Position numbers and translations under genes: made by a program. A stretch of 64,000 nucleotides of DNA from JAKJEP01 sp964580995 (lineage in GTDB: Bacteria > Planctomycetota > Phycisphaerae > Sedimentisphaerales > SM23-30), in NCBI GenBank assembly GCA_964580995.1, contig CAZOMV010000008.1, positions 26,204 to 90,203 of the forward strand. The letters run 5' to 3'. Positions 1-9,508 of this stretch are shown here, piece by piece (position 1 is the stretch's first letter; each line of letters begins with the position of its first letter). The notes beneath the pieces were generated by a model, which saw nothing but the letters and a program-made list of their open reading frames with translations, searched no databases and was not told the DNA's origin.

Positions 1-371
1 GGGCAGGTGAGTTTCCGGTCCGGATTTACCTCCGCCGTAAAACGGCTGCCGCATTGCCGACAGACATACTTCCGCGTGGCTACCGGTTCCGTGCCATCGA
101 TTTGAATGATCAGTGCCCGGCCCTGCACCAGGGCGGTGGCGATCTTCCGCCGGGCCTCCTCCACGATCCGCCCGAACGTCGCCCGCGATACCCCCATCTT
201 CTCTGCGGCCTCCTCCTGGTACAGCCCCTCCATATCCGCTAGCCGGATCGCCTCAAATTCGTCCGGCCCCAGCTCCACCTGCTTCAGGCGGCGCACCGGT
301 TTACCCGCCGGTTTGAACGCCATCGCGCCGGGAATACCATGAATCAATCTGCATTTACAAGGTCTTACCAT
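1..371 (-). CDS. DUF134 (UPF0251) family DNA-binding protein, 3' end cut by window edge
   Basis: The reading frame starts at the ATG at 371 and runs off the left edge, so about 123 N-terminal residues are visible. It begins MVRPCKCRLIHGIPGA, the conserved Cys-containing start of UPF0251/DUF134 proteins, followed by LGPDEFEAIRLADMEG and a sigma-70-region-4-like helix-turn-helix (QEEAAEKMGVSRATFGRIV). A CRQCGSRF motif near the cut end suggests a zinc ribbon. The family is thought to be regulatory; targets are rarely known. A perfect palindrome overlapping a likely promoter lies just upstream, which suggests autoregulation (inference). Confidence 0.85.
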   Translation of the reverse strand, partial: MVRPCKCRLIHGIPGAMAFKPAGKPVRRLKQVELGPDEFEAIRLADMEGLYQEEAAEKMGVSRATFGRIVEEARRKIATALVQGRALIIQIDGTEPVATRKYVCRQCGSRFTAEVNPDRKLTC

Positions 372-387
372 AGTACTTTTTTCGTCT

Positions 388-421
388 ATTATGAGCATAT
401 GCTCATAATGAACCAAGTCAA
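388..421 (-). promoter_or_regulatory. Promoter overlapped by a 22-bp perfect palindrome, upstream of the DUF134 gene
   Basis: On the minus strand a -35 box TTGACT (416-421) and a -10 box TATGCT (394-399) are separated by 16 bp. A perfect 22-bp inverted repeat covers 388-409, with core ATGAGCATATGCTCAT at 391-406. It covers the -10 box and part of the spacer and ends 17 bp before the DUF134 start codon. This is the expected layout for a repressor operator, most simply for the adjacent DUF134 protein itself. Confidence 0.65.
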
Positions 422-530
422 TTTCTTTTTCCGATTTCCGATAAAAATTTTATTTACTTCTCCTTCGTTTTAGGCGATAAACACAATATATACATTTACT
501 TACGCACCATAAAAAAACAGGAATATCACT

Positions 531-3038
531 ATGTTTCGTAAAATTCTGCTGATCGTGGCAATTCTGGTACTGCCCTGCCTGGCTCAGGAAACTCCCGCCC
601 CCGAGCCGCGTTACCCCAATGATGCCAGAGAGTTATATATCATAGCCCGGAATCTCTGGGCCCCCGTCGAACTGGCCGCCCTCAATTACCAGCCCAGCCT
701 CGATCCTCTTTCCGCCTCCGCCCGCCTCCACCAGGCATGCCTTTTTCTCCAGGCCGCTGCCGACCTCGACCCACAGAATGCCTTGATAGCCAAGGACTTA
801 ACAGCACTGTTGATGTCGGATGTGATCAGCGATCCCGGTCGTGGCCGAAAATATTATCGTCTCTATCGTACTCTCCAGCAGGACAATCAGAGGCTTTTTG
901 AAGACTGGCTAAGTTACCGCTTAACCACCTTAGATGACCGGGAAAACCGCGAATATTATCTGCAAACCCAATTGAACGAATTTAAAAATTTCCCGTTTCT
1001 GCAAAGCAAGATCCAGACGCAACTTGGCATCTTTTCTCTGGAAAAAGGGGATACGCAAACCGCCCTAGCCTATTTCAATAACGCCTTTTCCACCTCGGAA
1101 TACAACGATGACGCCCTTGGCCGTCTCCTGGAACTGATGCAGCCCCCTTTGCCCGCGGAAGGGGCTTCCCCCGATAGTATCGCCCAGGCCCAAAAGACAA
1201 TGGCCCAGACCCGCCAAATCTATAGTGCTATCTATTGGCGCCTCAAGGTTTTAAAAAATCCTTATGATGTCGAGGCCATGCTGAATTTCATCGAAACCGT
1301 TGAAAATCACGGTTCCTATGAATTTGCCCAGAAATTTTATCCCCATGTCTATCGTCTGATTAAAATGGAACCGGCCCTCCGTGAAATGGAACCGGAAATT
1401 CTTTTCAAGCAGCTCATCGGTGCCTATTCCGGTAAATTATACAACGTCAGCCTGTCCATCGCCCAGACCCTTCTGGCGGACAAACCCGCCGATCTGCTGG
1501 TCAATGCCCTTCTGGCCAAATCCCTGCAAAACCTCGGCCAGCAGGATCAGGCACGGCAGATCATGGATCAGGCGGTGAAAACCACTCGTGAATATCTGGC
1601 CGCCGCCCAGCCGCCGGATTATGAGCGGGAAACCGAACTGGCCTGGTTCCTGTGTTTTATCGATCCCCAACCGACTTTGTCGCTCGAATACGCAATTCAT
1701 GTCAATGCCGCCCAAAATGACGACTCACGCAACAAAAGTATCCTGGCCTATGCCCTCCTCTTAAATGGGGACGCAGATCAGGCCGAAACTCTCCTGAAAA
1801 CCGCCGACCCCAATGACCCCGTTTCCGCCCTCGGTTGGGCCAAAATCCATAGCGCACGCAGCGACTCCCAGGCCGCGTTGCAAACGCTTAAGAAAATCGA
1901 CCTCATTCGGGCCGGAATCTTGGCCCAGCAGTGCCGGGATATGATCGCCGAACTGGAAAAAGCCGTTTCCGAAACCGCTGCCGCCCCGACAGCCGATTCC
2001 GCAGCTTCTCAGCCGACCCAAACAACGGACTCCCTGGTCGCAAATATCAACCAGCGATTCGACAATAACGATTTGAAGATCGCCGATCAGCCGGAAAAAT
2101 TCGCCCAATGTTCCTTAAAACTCAACAAGGATATGTTTAACCCGGCCGAACCGCTGGAATGCAATCTCTATCTTTCCAACGTCAGCGATTCCAACAAAAC
2201 CCCTGTCACGCTGGTCCTGGGACCGGGCTGTTTTATCGACCCCCATGTCTTACTCCTGGCCGAACTCACACCGGATTCATCCGTTCCACCGGCCGCCGCC
2301 CCAACTTACATTCTGGCCCATCGGTATCTGATGACCAATCCCATTCTCATGCCCGGACGCTCCATCATTACCAGAGAGTTCCTCAATATCGGCCTGCTCC
2401 ATGATATTTTATACAACCAACCGCAGCGCGATTATAAAATTACCATCCGTGCCATCATCGATCCGATCCCCGATGGCAAGGGCGGCTTTGTCGGCAAAGT
2501 GGCGGAAATTCAGCCCAAACCGGTCACGATTATTCGCAAGGCATTCCAACCCGATCCGGATAAACTGGATTTCCAGTTGCGTCTTCTGCATCAGGGTTCG
2601 CCCGAAGAACGCATCAACGCCACCCATTTATTCTCCGCCCTGTTGCGTGAACAGCAACTCGCCCAGCAAGGGAAAATAGATTATCCCATTCGCAAAATCG
2701 ATACCGCCCGGATTCGCCAATCCCTTTTTGCCAATCTGGCCCATTCCGATTTCCGGGTGCGCGCCTGGACGGTTTTTGCCTGCCGTTCTTTGCCCCTTAA
2801 CTCCGAACAGGAACGGGCCAAACTTACCGAATTGCTTTCCGATTCGCACTGGTTTGTCCGGTTTATGACTCTTTATACTCTCCGTGAGGTCGCTGATTTG
2901 ACTGAATATCTCGATTGGGCTTCCACCATTGAAGAAAACGACCTGGTCAAACGGCTCATCCAGTGGCAACTCGGCAAGCCCTGGCAGATCGAGGAAATCC
3001 CGCTACAGATGCCAGCCGCCGCCTCGCCGCCCAAATAA
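531..3038 (+). CDS. Exported TPR/HEAT-type repeat protein
   Basis: 835 residues with an N-terminal signal peptide (MFRKILLIVAILVLPCLAQ). Residues about 60-475 are helical and TPR-like: repeated pairs rich in Ala, Leu and Gln, such as LAYFNNAF and LLAKSLQNLGQQDQARQIM. An Ala/Thr/Pro-rich linker follows (about 480-500), then a beta-rich region (about 520-655) and a C-terminal HEAT-like region (about 670-820) containing LLSDSHWFVRFMTLYTLREV. TPR plus HEAT architecture suggests a periplasmic scaffold. No catalytic motif is seen. An AGGA ribosome site precedes the ATG. The neighbour on the right is convergent. Confidence 0.7.
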   Translation: MFRKILLIVAILVLPCLAQETPAPEPRYPNDARELYIIARNLWAPVELAALNYQPSLDPLSASARLHQACLFLQAAADLDPQNALIAKDLTALLMSDVISDPGRGRKYYRLYRTLQQDNQRLFEDWLSYRLTTLDDRENREYYLQTQLNEFKNFPFLQSKIQTQLGIFSLEKGDTQTALAYFNNAFSTSEYNDDALGRLLELMQPPLPAEGASPDSIAQAQKTMAQTRQIYSAIYWRLKVLKNPYDVEAMLNFIETVENHGSYEFAQKFYPHVYRLIKMEPALREMEPEILFKQLIGAYSGKLYNVSLSIAQTLLADKPADLLVNALLAKSLQNLGQQDQARQIMDQAVKTTREYLAAAQPPDYERETELAWFLCFIDPQPTLSLEYAIHVNAAQNDDSRNKSILAYALLLNGDADQAETLLKTADPNDPVSALGWAKIHSARSDSQAALQTLKKIDLIRAGILAQQCRDMIAELEKAVSETAAAPTADSAASQPTQTTDSLVANINQRFDNNDLKIADQPEKFAQCSLKLNKDMFNPAEPLECNLYLSNVSDSNKTPVTLVLGPGCFIDPHVLLLAELTPDSSVPPAAAPTYILAHRYLMTNPILMPGRSIITREFLNIGLLHDILYNQPQRDYKITIRAIIDPIPDGKGGFVGKVAEIQPKPVTIIRKAFQPDPDKLDFQLRLLHQGSPEERINATHLFSALLREQQLAQQGKIDYPIRKIDTARIRQSLFANLAHSDFRVRAWTVFACRSLPLNSEQERAKLTELLSDSHWFVRFMTLYTLREVADLTEYLDWASTIEENDLVKRLIQWQLGKPWQIEEIPLQMPAAASPPK

Positions 3039-3118
3039 ACTGGTTTCTCAACCTGAATCTGCGGCAGTAGGGCGGAAGTACTGACGGGCAAGGAATTTCC
3101 ACTTTTGGAAAAATCTGC

Positions 3119-3892
3119 TTATGTGCCAGCCTCAATCGGTTCGTTCGGTTCGGCTGGGATAACATCTTCCCTCTCCACCGATTTGGGATTGCTCTGCGGA
3201 TCCACAATGGCATTGGGTTTATTGGGAGTTATTATTTTCTCTCGAATTGTTCGTGCGCATTGGTCGGCAATTTTCTCAATGAGTTCCGAGTAGAAATTTT
3301 CCTCTTTTTCTTCCACGTCGGCTTTGGCGGCGATTTGCCGGGTCTGGCTGGACAGAATTTCACCCGTCGTTTTATCGAGCACCACCACCAAAACCGTCAG
3401 TTCCCTGGCTTCCTCTTGGACCGGCCCGGAAGCCGCTGGTTTCGGTAGGGGGGCTGCCTCTTTTTTCACCGGCAAAGTTTTGGGGGCGCTATTTGGATTG
3501 GCAGGCTCGGCTGCCGGTGGCACACGAAAAGTTCCCCGGCTTTTCTTGCCCTGCTTATTGGTCGCCAGCACCTGAATCTGATCCGCCGCTGCCGCCTCGA
3601 TGTCGGCCTGGAAACTGCCATCTTCCTGAATCTGGGCCTCGACAAAATCGTTCGTGCTCAGATTGGTAATTTTCAGCTCCGCCGCGCTGCTGCTATCAAT
3701 GGCCCCGGCGTTTCCCGCGACCGTAACCGCAGTCCCCCCAGCCGAAGGCGTCACCGAGATCAGGTTTTTATGCACCTTCACCCGCGCTTCACCTGCCTTC
3801 TCATTTTGCCCCGAAGTTATCGTTATGGGTATCCATGACAAAATCACAAAAAACAAAACAGCCCTGACCGCACGATCTTTTATATAACGCAT
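3119..3892 (-). CDS. Secreted protein of unknown function, second gene of a two-gene unit
   Basis: 257 residues with a signal peptide (VRAVLFFVILSWIPITITSG). Residues about 40-120 look like an Ig-like or carboxypeptidase-regulatory-like beta sandwich (TAVTVAGNAGAI ... DGSFQADIEAAA). A Pro/Ala-rich linker (about 120-160) is followed by a domain with LTVLVVVLDKTTGEILSS and a charged helical end. Its start lies 10 bp after the stop of the upstream beta-helix gene on the same strand, so the two are probably cotranscribed and exported together. I do not recognise the family. Confidence 0.6.
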   Translation of the reverse strand: MRYIKDRAVRAVLFFVILSWIPITITSGQNEKAGEARVKVHKNLISVTPSAGGTAVTVAGNAGAIDSSSAAELKITNLSTNDFVEAQIQEDGSFQADIEAAAADQIQVLATNKQGKKSRGTFRVPPAAEPANPNSAPKTLPVKKEAAPLPKPAASGPVQEEARELTVLVVVLDKTTGEILSSQTRQIAAKADVEEKEENFYSELIEKIADQCARTIREKIITPNKPNAIVDPQSNPKSVEREDVIPAEPNEPIEAGT

Positions 3893-3902
3893 TTTGATTA
3901 TC

Positions 3903-6410
3903 CTATTTTTCGGGTATGGAAAAATTCACGGTTTCGTCAAAGGAGCCAAATCGAATACTACATTCGATGTCGCCCGCCTGAACCTCCATATTGGTTTTCT
4001 TTACCACTATTTTAAAAGTAGAATTATTCAGATTGATGAGAGCGGAAACAACTCCTCCTTCGGCAGTTTCTATTTTTTTACATACGTACTTGCCCGCCCC
4101 TTTCTGGCAAAAATTGCCTGCTGGCAGGGTAAACGTCTGTTCCTCCCAACCGATTACTACCTCTTCCTCTGTTAAGTCAACCGACATATCCTCCACCGCC
4201 AGCTTCCCTTCAATGGTAAGAGTGTCGGAATTCACCTCTTGTCCCGCCTTGACCTTTGCCTTCGTTACTTCCAGCGTATCAGCATACGAGGCCATGAAGG
4301 GAACCTGCTCCCCTTCGATGATTTCCGCCTCCCCTTGAATATAAAAATCGCCGATCACAATCTCCACCGGTATCGGATTGGGCAAACCCGTTAAATCAAG
4401 CCCTTTGCCTTTTACCAGAAATTCCCCGTCCTGAAAGCAAATATATTGAATGCCGGCATTTTTACTTTTATAAATAAATTTTCCGTTTTTCGGTTCAAAT
4501 TCTTCGGCGTCAATCTGCTGGGTATAAGGCCCGAAATGAATATAAACATCATTGGCATCTTCCAGGTACTCCGCCAGGCTGGGACTATCCCCACTTAAAT
4601 CCACCGGATACTTGCCTGCCAGCGTAAAGAAATCCGTCCCCTGCTTTTTGCCCTTCTCGATCTTGAGTTTTGCTATAGAAATCATCAGCGATTCTCCCGG
4701 TAGGGAGTAATCATACGGATATTCATACGCCCCCATATCCACCGTACCATTAACAACCCGTTCGTTGCCGTCCAGATCCGTATCATAACCGGCAATCGCA
4801 CCGGTATCCCCCGCATCAATACCCGGCGACCCCGCCAGCAGGTGATAGTCTCCCTCTATCCAATTGCTTTTTTTCCAATATCCCGGCTTAACAAAACCAG
4901 GATAGGTCGCTATATTCCCCTCCCCCCAAATCAGCGTACTTTCGTCATCGAAATCACATTTTCCTTTTCCACCTTGAACGTCACTGAATGAAATTATTGT
5001 ATCGGAATTCTGTTCGGCAGTAATCGCCGGCCTCCAATTCATGCCATTTTGCCAAAGGACACAACTAGCAATGGAAAGGTTACTTTCACCGCACCATATT
5101 CCACCTGCAAGTATACCGGCAAAATTTTTCGCTGGTTTGCCGTTTCCCACGATGGTACAATTAGTAATAGTTCCCGAAGATTCATAGCACGATAAACCAC
5201 TACCTTCCACGGCTTCATTGGCTATTATGTTACAATTCGTTATCGTAACATTAGTTTTATTACAATTAATTCCTCCACCCAAGCCATATTCACAAGAATT
5301 GCACGAAATTAAACATTTATTTATGGCGAGAATACTTTCCTCTGCATGAATCCCTCCTCCGTGCAAAGATGAATCATTGTTGCTGAAGGTACAATTTTCG
5401 ATGGTTGTCTTACCACTAACACAATATATTCCACCACCATAATAATCAGAATGGTTATTCATAATAGAACTATTTATAATGATAATGGATCCCAGACAAC
5501 AGAAAATACCTCCGCCATAGCCTACTTGTATATATGACATGGTTCTGTCATGTGCTGCATTATTTTTTATAACACTATCCCTGATTATGGTGTTGCTGTT
5601 ATAACAATAAATTCCACTTCCCGATATGGCATCATTATTTTTGAGAATACAATTGGAGATGGAAGGACTACTATTTTGACAGAATATCCCTCCGCCATTA
5701 CAAAGTGCAAGTTGACCGCCGGGGGCATAACCATTGGTAATAGTAAAACCATCTAAGATCGAATTTGGGTCTTCCTGACTATGAAAAGTAAAACCACGTC
5801 CCTCCTCCTGACAATCGATAATACAGTTTTCCGGCCCATTTTCACTGCGAACCGTAATCGCCTTCCCCTTAAAATCAATATCCCGGTTCCCCTCCCCCGC
5901 ATAGGTCCCGTCCGCCACCACAATCGTATCCCCGTCCCCAGCCGCATCGATGGCCGCCTGGATGGTCAAATAATCCCCCGGCACGTGCAGCGTTTGTGCC
6001 GTATCGGCAAGCCCCGTGGTCGAAGAGGATACCGTAAATGTTTTCGCTTCGGTGTATTCGCTGTTGGTGTTCGGGTCGGTGAGAAAACGGAGGCAGATCG
6101 AATAGGTTCCCGCTGGGAGCGGCCCGACGGTCTTGGTTATATTATAGGGGGTTAGAACCTGTGTACAGGCAACATTCTCCGGCAGATAGCGAATCACATC
6201 AAAATAGACTGCTCCCGCATCCACGGAAACCGCGGTCTGACTGGGTGGGCAGCCGTCGGACCAGATTCCCTCGACGGTTATCTGTATCACGTTGCTGTCG
6301 GTCGGCGCTGCCGGCGAAATCGCCAGATTGTAATTCTGGTAGTCCGCATTTGCCAGTGTTAACAAAAAAGAGAATACGATTACCGCGATGACAAAAGGAA
6401 ACCCTTTCAT
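3903..6410 (-). CDS. Secreted right-handed beta-helix protein with choice-of-anchor Q motif
   Basis: About 835 residues from the ATG at 6410, chosen because GGAAGGG lies just upstream; the frame stays open 6 codons further. A signal peptide (FVIAVIVFSFLLTLANA) is followed by an Ig-like domain. About 150-480 is a parallel beta-helix of the PbH1 type, with many short turns of the form GGGIxCxxSxxxIxNCxI that start with DYLTIQAAIDAAGDGDTI. Near 540-562 is DLDGNERV...DMGAYEY, the hallmark seen at the end of many such helices. Two tandem copies of a beta domain (about 575-705 and 708-835) close the protein; a related domain ends the phytase at 16124. Such proteins usually bind or cleave polysaccharides; no active site is assigned. 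Confidence 0.8.
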   Translation of the reverse strand: MKGFPFVIAVIVFSFLLTLANADYQNYNLAISPAAPTDSNVIQITVEGIWSDGCPPSQTAVSVDAGAVYFDVIRYLPENVACTQVLTPYNITKTVGPLPAGTYSICLRFLTDPNTNSEYTEAKTFTVSSSTTGLADTAQTLHVPGDYLTIQAAIDAAGDGDTIVVADGTYAGEGNRDIDFKGKAITVRSENGPENCIIDCQEEGRGFTFHSQEDPNSILDGFTITNGYAPGGQLALCNGGGIFCQNSSPSISNCILKNNDAISGSGIYCYNSNTIIRDSVIKNNAAHDRTMSYIQVGYGGGIFCCLGSIIIINSSIMNNHSDYYGGGIYCVSGKTTIENCTFSNNDSSLHGGGIHAEESILAINKCLISCNSCEYGLGGGINCNKTNVTITNCNIIANEAVEGSGLSCYESSGTITNCTIVGNGKPAKNFAGILAGGIWCGESNLSIASCVLWQNGMNWRPAITAEQNSDTIISFSDVQGGKGKCDFDDESTLIWGEGNIATYPGFVKPGYWKKSNWIEGDYHLLAGSPGIDAGDTGAIAGYDTDLDGNERVVNGTVDMGAYEYPYDYSLPGESLMISIAKLKIEKGKKQGTDFFTLAGKYPVDLSGDSPSLAEYLEDANDVYIHFGPYTQQIDAEEFEPKNGKFIYKSKNAGIQYICFQDGEFLVKGKGLDLTGLPNPIPVEIVIGDFYIQGEAEIIEGEQVPFMASYADTLEVTKAKVKAGQEVNSDTLTIEGKLAVEDMSVDLTEEEVVIGWEEQTFTLPAGNFCQKGAGKYVCKKIETAEGGVVSALINLNNSTFKIVVKKTNMEVQAGDIECSIRFGSFDETVNFSIPEK

Positions 6411-6623
6411 ATACATACCCTTCCACACGCTATTACTTTACCTTACAGTATGTACCGTCCACTGGGCTCATTATACCAACTGCCAGTTGCGAAGGAAATA
6501 TATTTTCCGGCAGATAAACTCTGATTGGCGTAAAACAGCCGGAGCAAAAGTAAGAAATAATTGTAACCAATTTAATTGCAGGCGATTATGATTTTTGCGA
6601 AATATGCCCCGAGGTGCTATGAT

Positions 6624-7094
6624 TCAATCGCAAACGGCGGGTTGCCGCACATGGGGGGGCAGATTATGGATTTGAATCTGCCGTTCGTCCGGACCCCGGT
6701 GTTCCAGATAGATCCAGATGGGATGATAGGGCTCGATTAGAGTTTGCACTCGATCCGCCCACTCGATTACGATAATCGTGGGGGGGGTACAGATTTCGTC
6801 AAAGCCGAGGGCTTCCAGTTGTTTGGCATGGTCCAGCCGGTAGGCATCGATATGGCACAGCGGCAGCCGGCCTTCATATTCATTAATCAGGGTGAACGTC
6901 GGGCTGGTCACTGCCTCGCTGCCCTTGATCTCCAGCCCCAGCGCCAGCCCTTTGATCAGATGGGTCTTGCCAGTCCCCAGTTGACCGACCAACGCGATAA
7001 TTTCACCGCCCTGCAATACCTGCCCCAACTTTCGACCCAGTTCAATAGTTTGCTCCACACTGCGGCTGGTAATCTCAAATGACTCGTTACCCAC
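6624..7094 (-). CDS. tsaE: tRNA threonylcarbamoyladenosine biosynthesis ATPase TsaE
   Basis: About 156 residues. Walker A GQLGTGKTHLIKGLA, the following SPTFTLINEYEG and DAYRL motifs and the IVIEWADRV segment are the TsaE signature. TsaE is the ATPase that drives turnover of the TsaB-TsaD complex making t6A in tRNAs that read ANN codons. I place the start at the GTG at 7094: it overlaps the thiL stop by 8 bp and has GGGAG seven bases upstream. The frame is open further upstream but would intrude into thiL. It is the last gene of the argH-thiL-tsaE run. tsaC is found separately near 61.1 kb. Confidence 0.9.
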   Translation of the reverse strand: MGNESFEITSRSVEQTIELGRKLGQVLQGGEIIALVGQLGTGKTHLIKGLALGLEIKGSEAVTSPTFTLINEYEGRLPLCHIDAYRLDHAKQLEALGFDEICTPPTIIVIEWADRVQTLIEPYHPIWIYLEHRGPDERQIQIHNLPPHVRQPAVCD

Positions 7095-8022
7095 GAAAAT
7101 GCTCCCATCCTCCGGCCCACACCAGTTCCTTCCCGCCGTCTCGGCGGACCAGTACAATTCCTGATTCCCATTCTTCCTTTTGCGGTTCGATTATACCGAT
7201 TACCGAAAGCCGCGTCTGCGACTGTTGCCCCCAGCATGCCTCCAGCTTCCGACCGTCTTCCTGGCTGACCGTGAACAACAGTTCAAAATCCTCCCCATCA
7301 TGCAGGGCGGCCGCCAAAGGATCTTTACCTGCCAGGGCCGCGGCACTCAAGGGCAGCCGGTCTTCATAAATCACAGCGGAAACCTGGCTCTCCGTGCAAA
7401 TATGATTCAAATCGCTGCTGATTCCGTCGCTGATATCGATCATGGCGTGCAGATCGACCAGCCCCGCCATCGCCCGCGCCTCACTCACCCGCGGGGTAAA
7501 ATTCATATGCCTGCCCTGCAGCGAACCGCCCAGCTCGCCCGTGACCAGAATCGCATCCCCCACCTTGGCCCCGCTCCGCCGCACCGGCTTCACTCCCATC
7601 GCCCGCGCCAGCATCGTGACATTAATCGCCAGCGGCTTATCCCAACTGGTGGTATCCCCGCCCACCAGCGGACAGCGATATTGCTCCGCCGTCTGCTGAA
7701 GTCCGCGATGCAGCTCTTGTGCCTCTTTCATGCTCATCCGGTTGGGCAGCGCCACCGCCGCCACCGCCGCCAGCGGCACCGCCGCCATTGCCGCGCAGTC
7801 GCTCAGACTGCACGCCATCGCCTTATAGCCCACCTGTTCCAGCGTACACCGGCTCAAATCGAAATGGACCCCCTCCAGCAGCATATCCGTAGTAACCAGC
7901 ACCTTCTCCCCGCCCACCGCCAGAATGGCCATATCATCGCCGATCCCCAGCTCCACATTCGTATCAGGCAGTTGGCTATGCTTTTGAATCCAGTCGATAA
8001 GCTCGAATTCGGATTTACCCAT
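7087..8022 (-). CDS. thiL: Thiamine-monophosphate kinase
   Basis: 311 residues. ThiL phosphorylates thiamine monophosphate to the pyrophosphate cofactor using ATP. Recognisable segments are MGKSEFELIDWI at the start, ELGIGDDMAIL (metal-binding aspartates), TTDMLLEGVHFD, LSDCAAMAA, GGDTTSWDKPL, MIDISDGISSDLNHIC and LHDGEDFELLFTV, in the normal order for this AIR-synthase-like fold. It starts 9 bp after argH ends and overlaps tsaE by 8 bp, so the three are likely one transcript. Confidence 0.95.
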   Translation of the reverse strand: MGKSEFELIDWIQKHSQLPDTNVELGIGDDMAILAVGGEKVLVTTDMLLEGVHFDLSRCTLEQVGYKAMACSLSDCAAMAAVPLAAVAAVALPNRMSMKEAQELHRGLQQTAEQYRCPLVGGDTTSWDKPLAINVTMLARAMGVKPVRRSGAKVGDAILVTGELGGSLQGRHMNFTPRVSEARAMAGLVDLHAMIDISDGISSDLNHICTESQVSAVIYEDRLPLSAAALAGKDPLAAALHDGEDFELLFTVSQEDGRKLEACWGQQSQTRLSVIGIIEPQKEEWESGIVLVRRDGGKELVWAGGWEHFRG

Positions 8023-8031
8023 ACCTCTCCG

Positions 8032-9420
8032 TCACCCCTGCTTCAGTTCCTGCTGCCAGAACGCCAGTTGCTCCTGCAATTGTTTCCCTCCCGCCGAACC
8101 CTCTACCGCGTACCCAGCCACCACCTTCTCCGCCCCCAGATGCTCATACACATCCTGATCGATTTTATCGCAAACTTTCTGGAATTGTTCCAGTGGTATT
8201 TCGCTTAGCGTGAAATCTGCCCGTTCGCACTCGCTGACCAGCGTGCCGACAATCTGGTGTGCCTGCCGGAAGGGAATCCCCTTGCGCACCAGGTACTCCG
8301 CCAGCGCCGTCGCGTCCAAAAATCCATCTTCTAGGTCCCGCTCAATCCGTCCTGGATTAAACTGCGTATGCTCCACAATAGCCGCCGCCATCCGCAGACT
8401 TGCCTCCATCGTATCCGCCGCATCGAACAACTGCTTCTTGTCTTCCTGCATGTCCCTGTTATAGGCCAGCGGCTGCCCCTTCAGCATCGTCAGCAGCGCC
8501 ACCAGATTGCCGTACAACTGCCCGCACTTGCCCCGAATCAGCTCCAGCATATCCGGATTCCGCTTCTGCGGCATCATGCTGCTGCCCGTGCAGAAGGCAT
8601 CCCCGATCCGGATAAACCCGAATTCCTGGCTGGCGTATAGAATCCAGTCTTCCGCCAGCCGCGACAAATGCATCGCCGTCATCGCCGCGGCAAACACAAA
8701 TTCCACGCAGAAATCCCGGTCGCTGATCGAATCGATACTATTCCGTGTAATCGCCGGAAACCCCAGCAGCTCCGCCGTCCGCCGCCGATTTAGCGGCAGA
8801 CTGCTGCCCGCAATCGCTCCGCTGCCCAGCGGACAGACATTCACCCGGCCCGCCAGATCCCCAAACCGCTGTTTGTCCCTTTGCAACTGCTCCGCAAACG
8901 CCAGCAGATAATGCCCCGCCAGTACCGGCTGGGCCCGCTGCATATGCGTGTAACCCGGTATGATGGTTTGCCCCTGCTTCTCCGCCTGGCTCACTAGTGC
9001 CTTTTGCAGATCACTGATCCACCCCGTCATCAAACCGATTTGATCCCGCATCCACAGCCGCATATCCAGTGCCACCTGGTCATTCCGGCTGCGGCCCGTG
9101 TGCAGCTTTTTGCCCGCCTCCCCGATTTTCTGAATCAGGGCCGCCTCGATCACCATGTGGATATCTTCGTATTTCTTATCGAATTTGAACTTGCCCTCGT
9201 CAATCGCCTCAGCAATCTCCGTCAAGCCCTGCCGGATTTGCTGAAACTCCTCCTTGCTCAGCAGTTTCTGTTCGCACAGCATCTGAGCATGGGCAATACT
9301 GCCCGCGATATCATACTTGTATAAGCGGTGGTCCACACTGATCGATTCCACAAAATCGACCGCCAGTTCATCCTGCGGCTGAGCCATCCGGCTTTGCCAG
9401 CTTTTCTCCTGCTTCTTCAT
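8032..9420 (-). CDS. argH: Argininosuccinate lyase
   Basis: 462 residues from the ATG at 9420, which has GAGG six bases upstream; an in-frame TTG at 9432 is less likely. It catalyses the last step of arginine synthesis, splitting argininosuccinate into arginine and fumarate. The superfamily signature GSSMMPQKRNPD is intact, and TGRSRNDQVALDMRLW, GYTHMQRAQP and LPLNRRRTAELLGF are typical. Full length for the family. A strong sigma-70-like promoter sits 56 bp upstream of the start codon, and thiL and tsaE follow. Confidence 0.96.
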   Translation of the reverse strand: MKKQEKSWQSRMAQPQDELAVDFVESISVDHRLYKYDIAGSIAHAQMLCEQKLLSKEEFQQIRQGLTEIAEAIDEGKFKFDKKYEDIHMVIEAALIQKIGEAGKKLHTGRSRNDQVALDMRLWMRDQIGLMTGWISDLQKALVSQAEKQGQTIIPGYTHMQRAQPVLAGHYLLAFAEQLQRDKQRFGDLAGRVNVCPLGSGAIAGSSLPLNRRRTAELLGFPAITRNSIDSISDRDFCVEFVFAAAMTAMHLSRLAEDWILYASQEFGFIRIGDAFCTGSSMMPQKRNPDMLELIRGKCGQLYGNLVALLTMLKGQPLAYNRDMQEDKKQLFDAADTMEASLRMAAAIVEHTQFNPGRIERDLEDGFLDATALAEYLVRKGIPFRQAHQIVGTLVSECERADFTLSEIPLEQFQKVCDKIDQDVYEHLGAEKVVAGYAVEGSAGGKQLQEQLAFWQQELKQG

Positions 9421-9475
9421 AAACCACCTCAATCTTTTTTGCCAGATTCTATAGGTTTTTATTCATACCATAGGG

Positions 9476-9504
9476 ATCATAAAGCCTATAAAAAAACTTG
9501 TCAA
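9476..9504 (-). promoter_or_regulatory. Predicted sigma-70-type promoter for argH-thiL-tsaE
   Basis: Reading the minus strand, TTGACA (9499-9504) and TATGAT (9476-9481) are separated by exactly 17 bp. The site lies between the rsmE stop and the argH start, so it should drive argH-thiL-tsaE independently of rsmE. Confidence 0.65.
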
Positions 9505-9508
9505 CCGC

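Noticed and set aside
7180..8208. Long open frame (342 codons) on the + strand opposite thiL and argH
   Set aside because: Low-complexity His/Arg/Gln/Pro composition, no domain, and it is the mirror of two well-supported genes.
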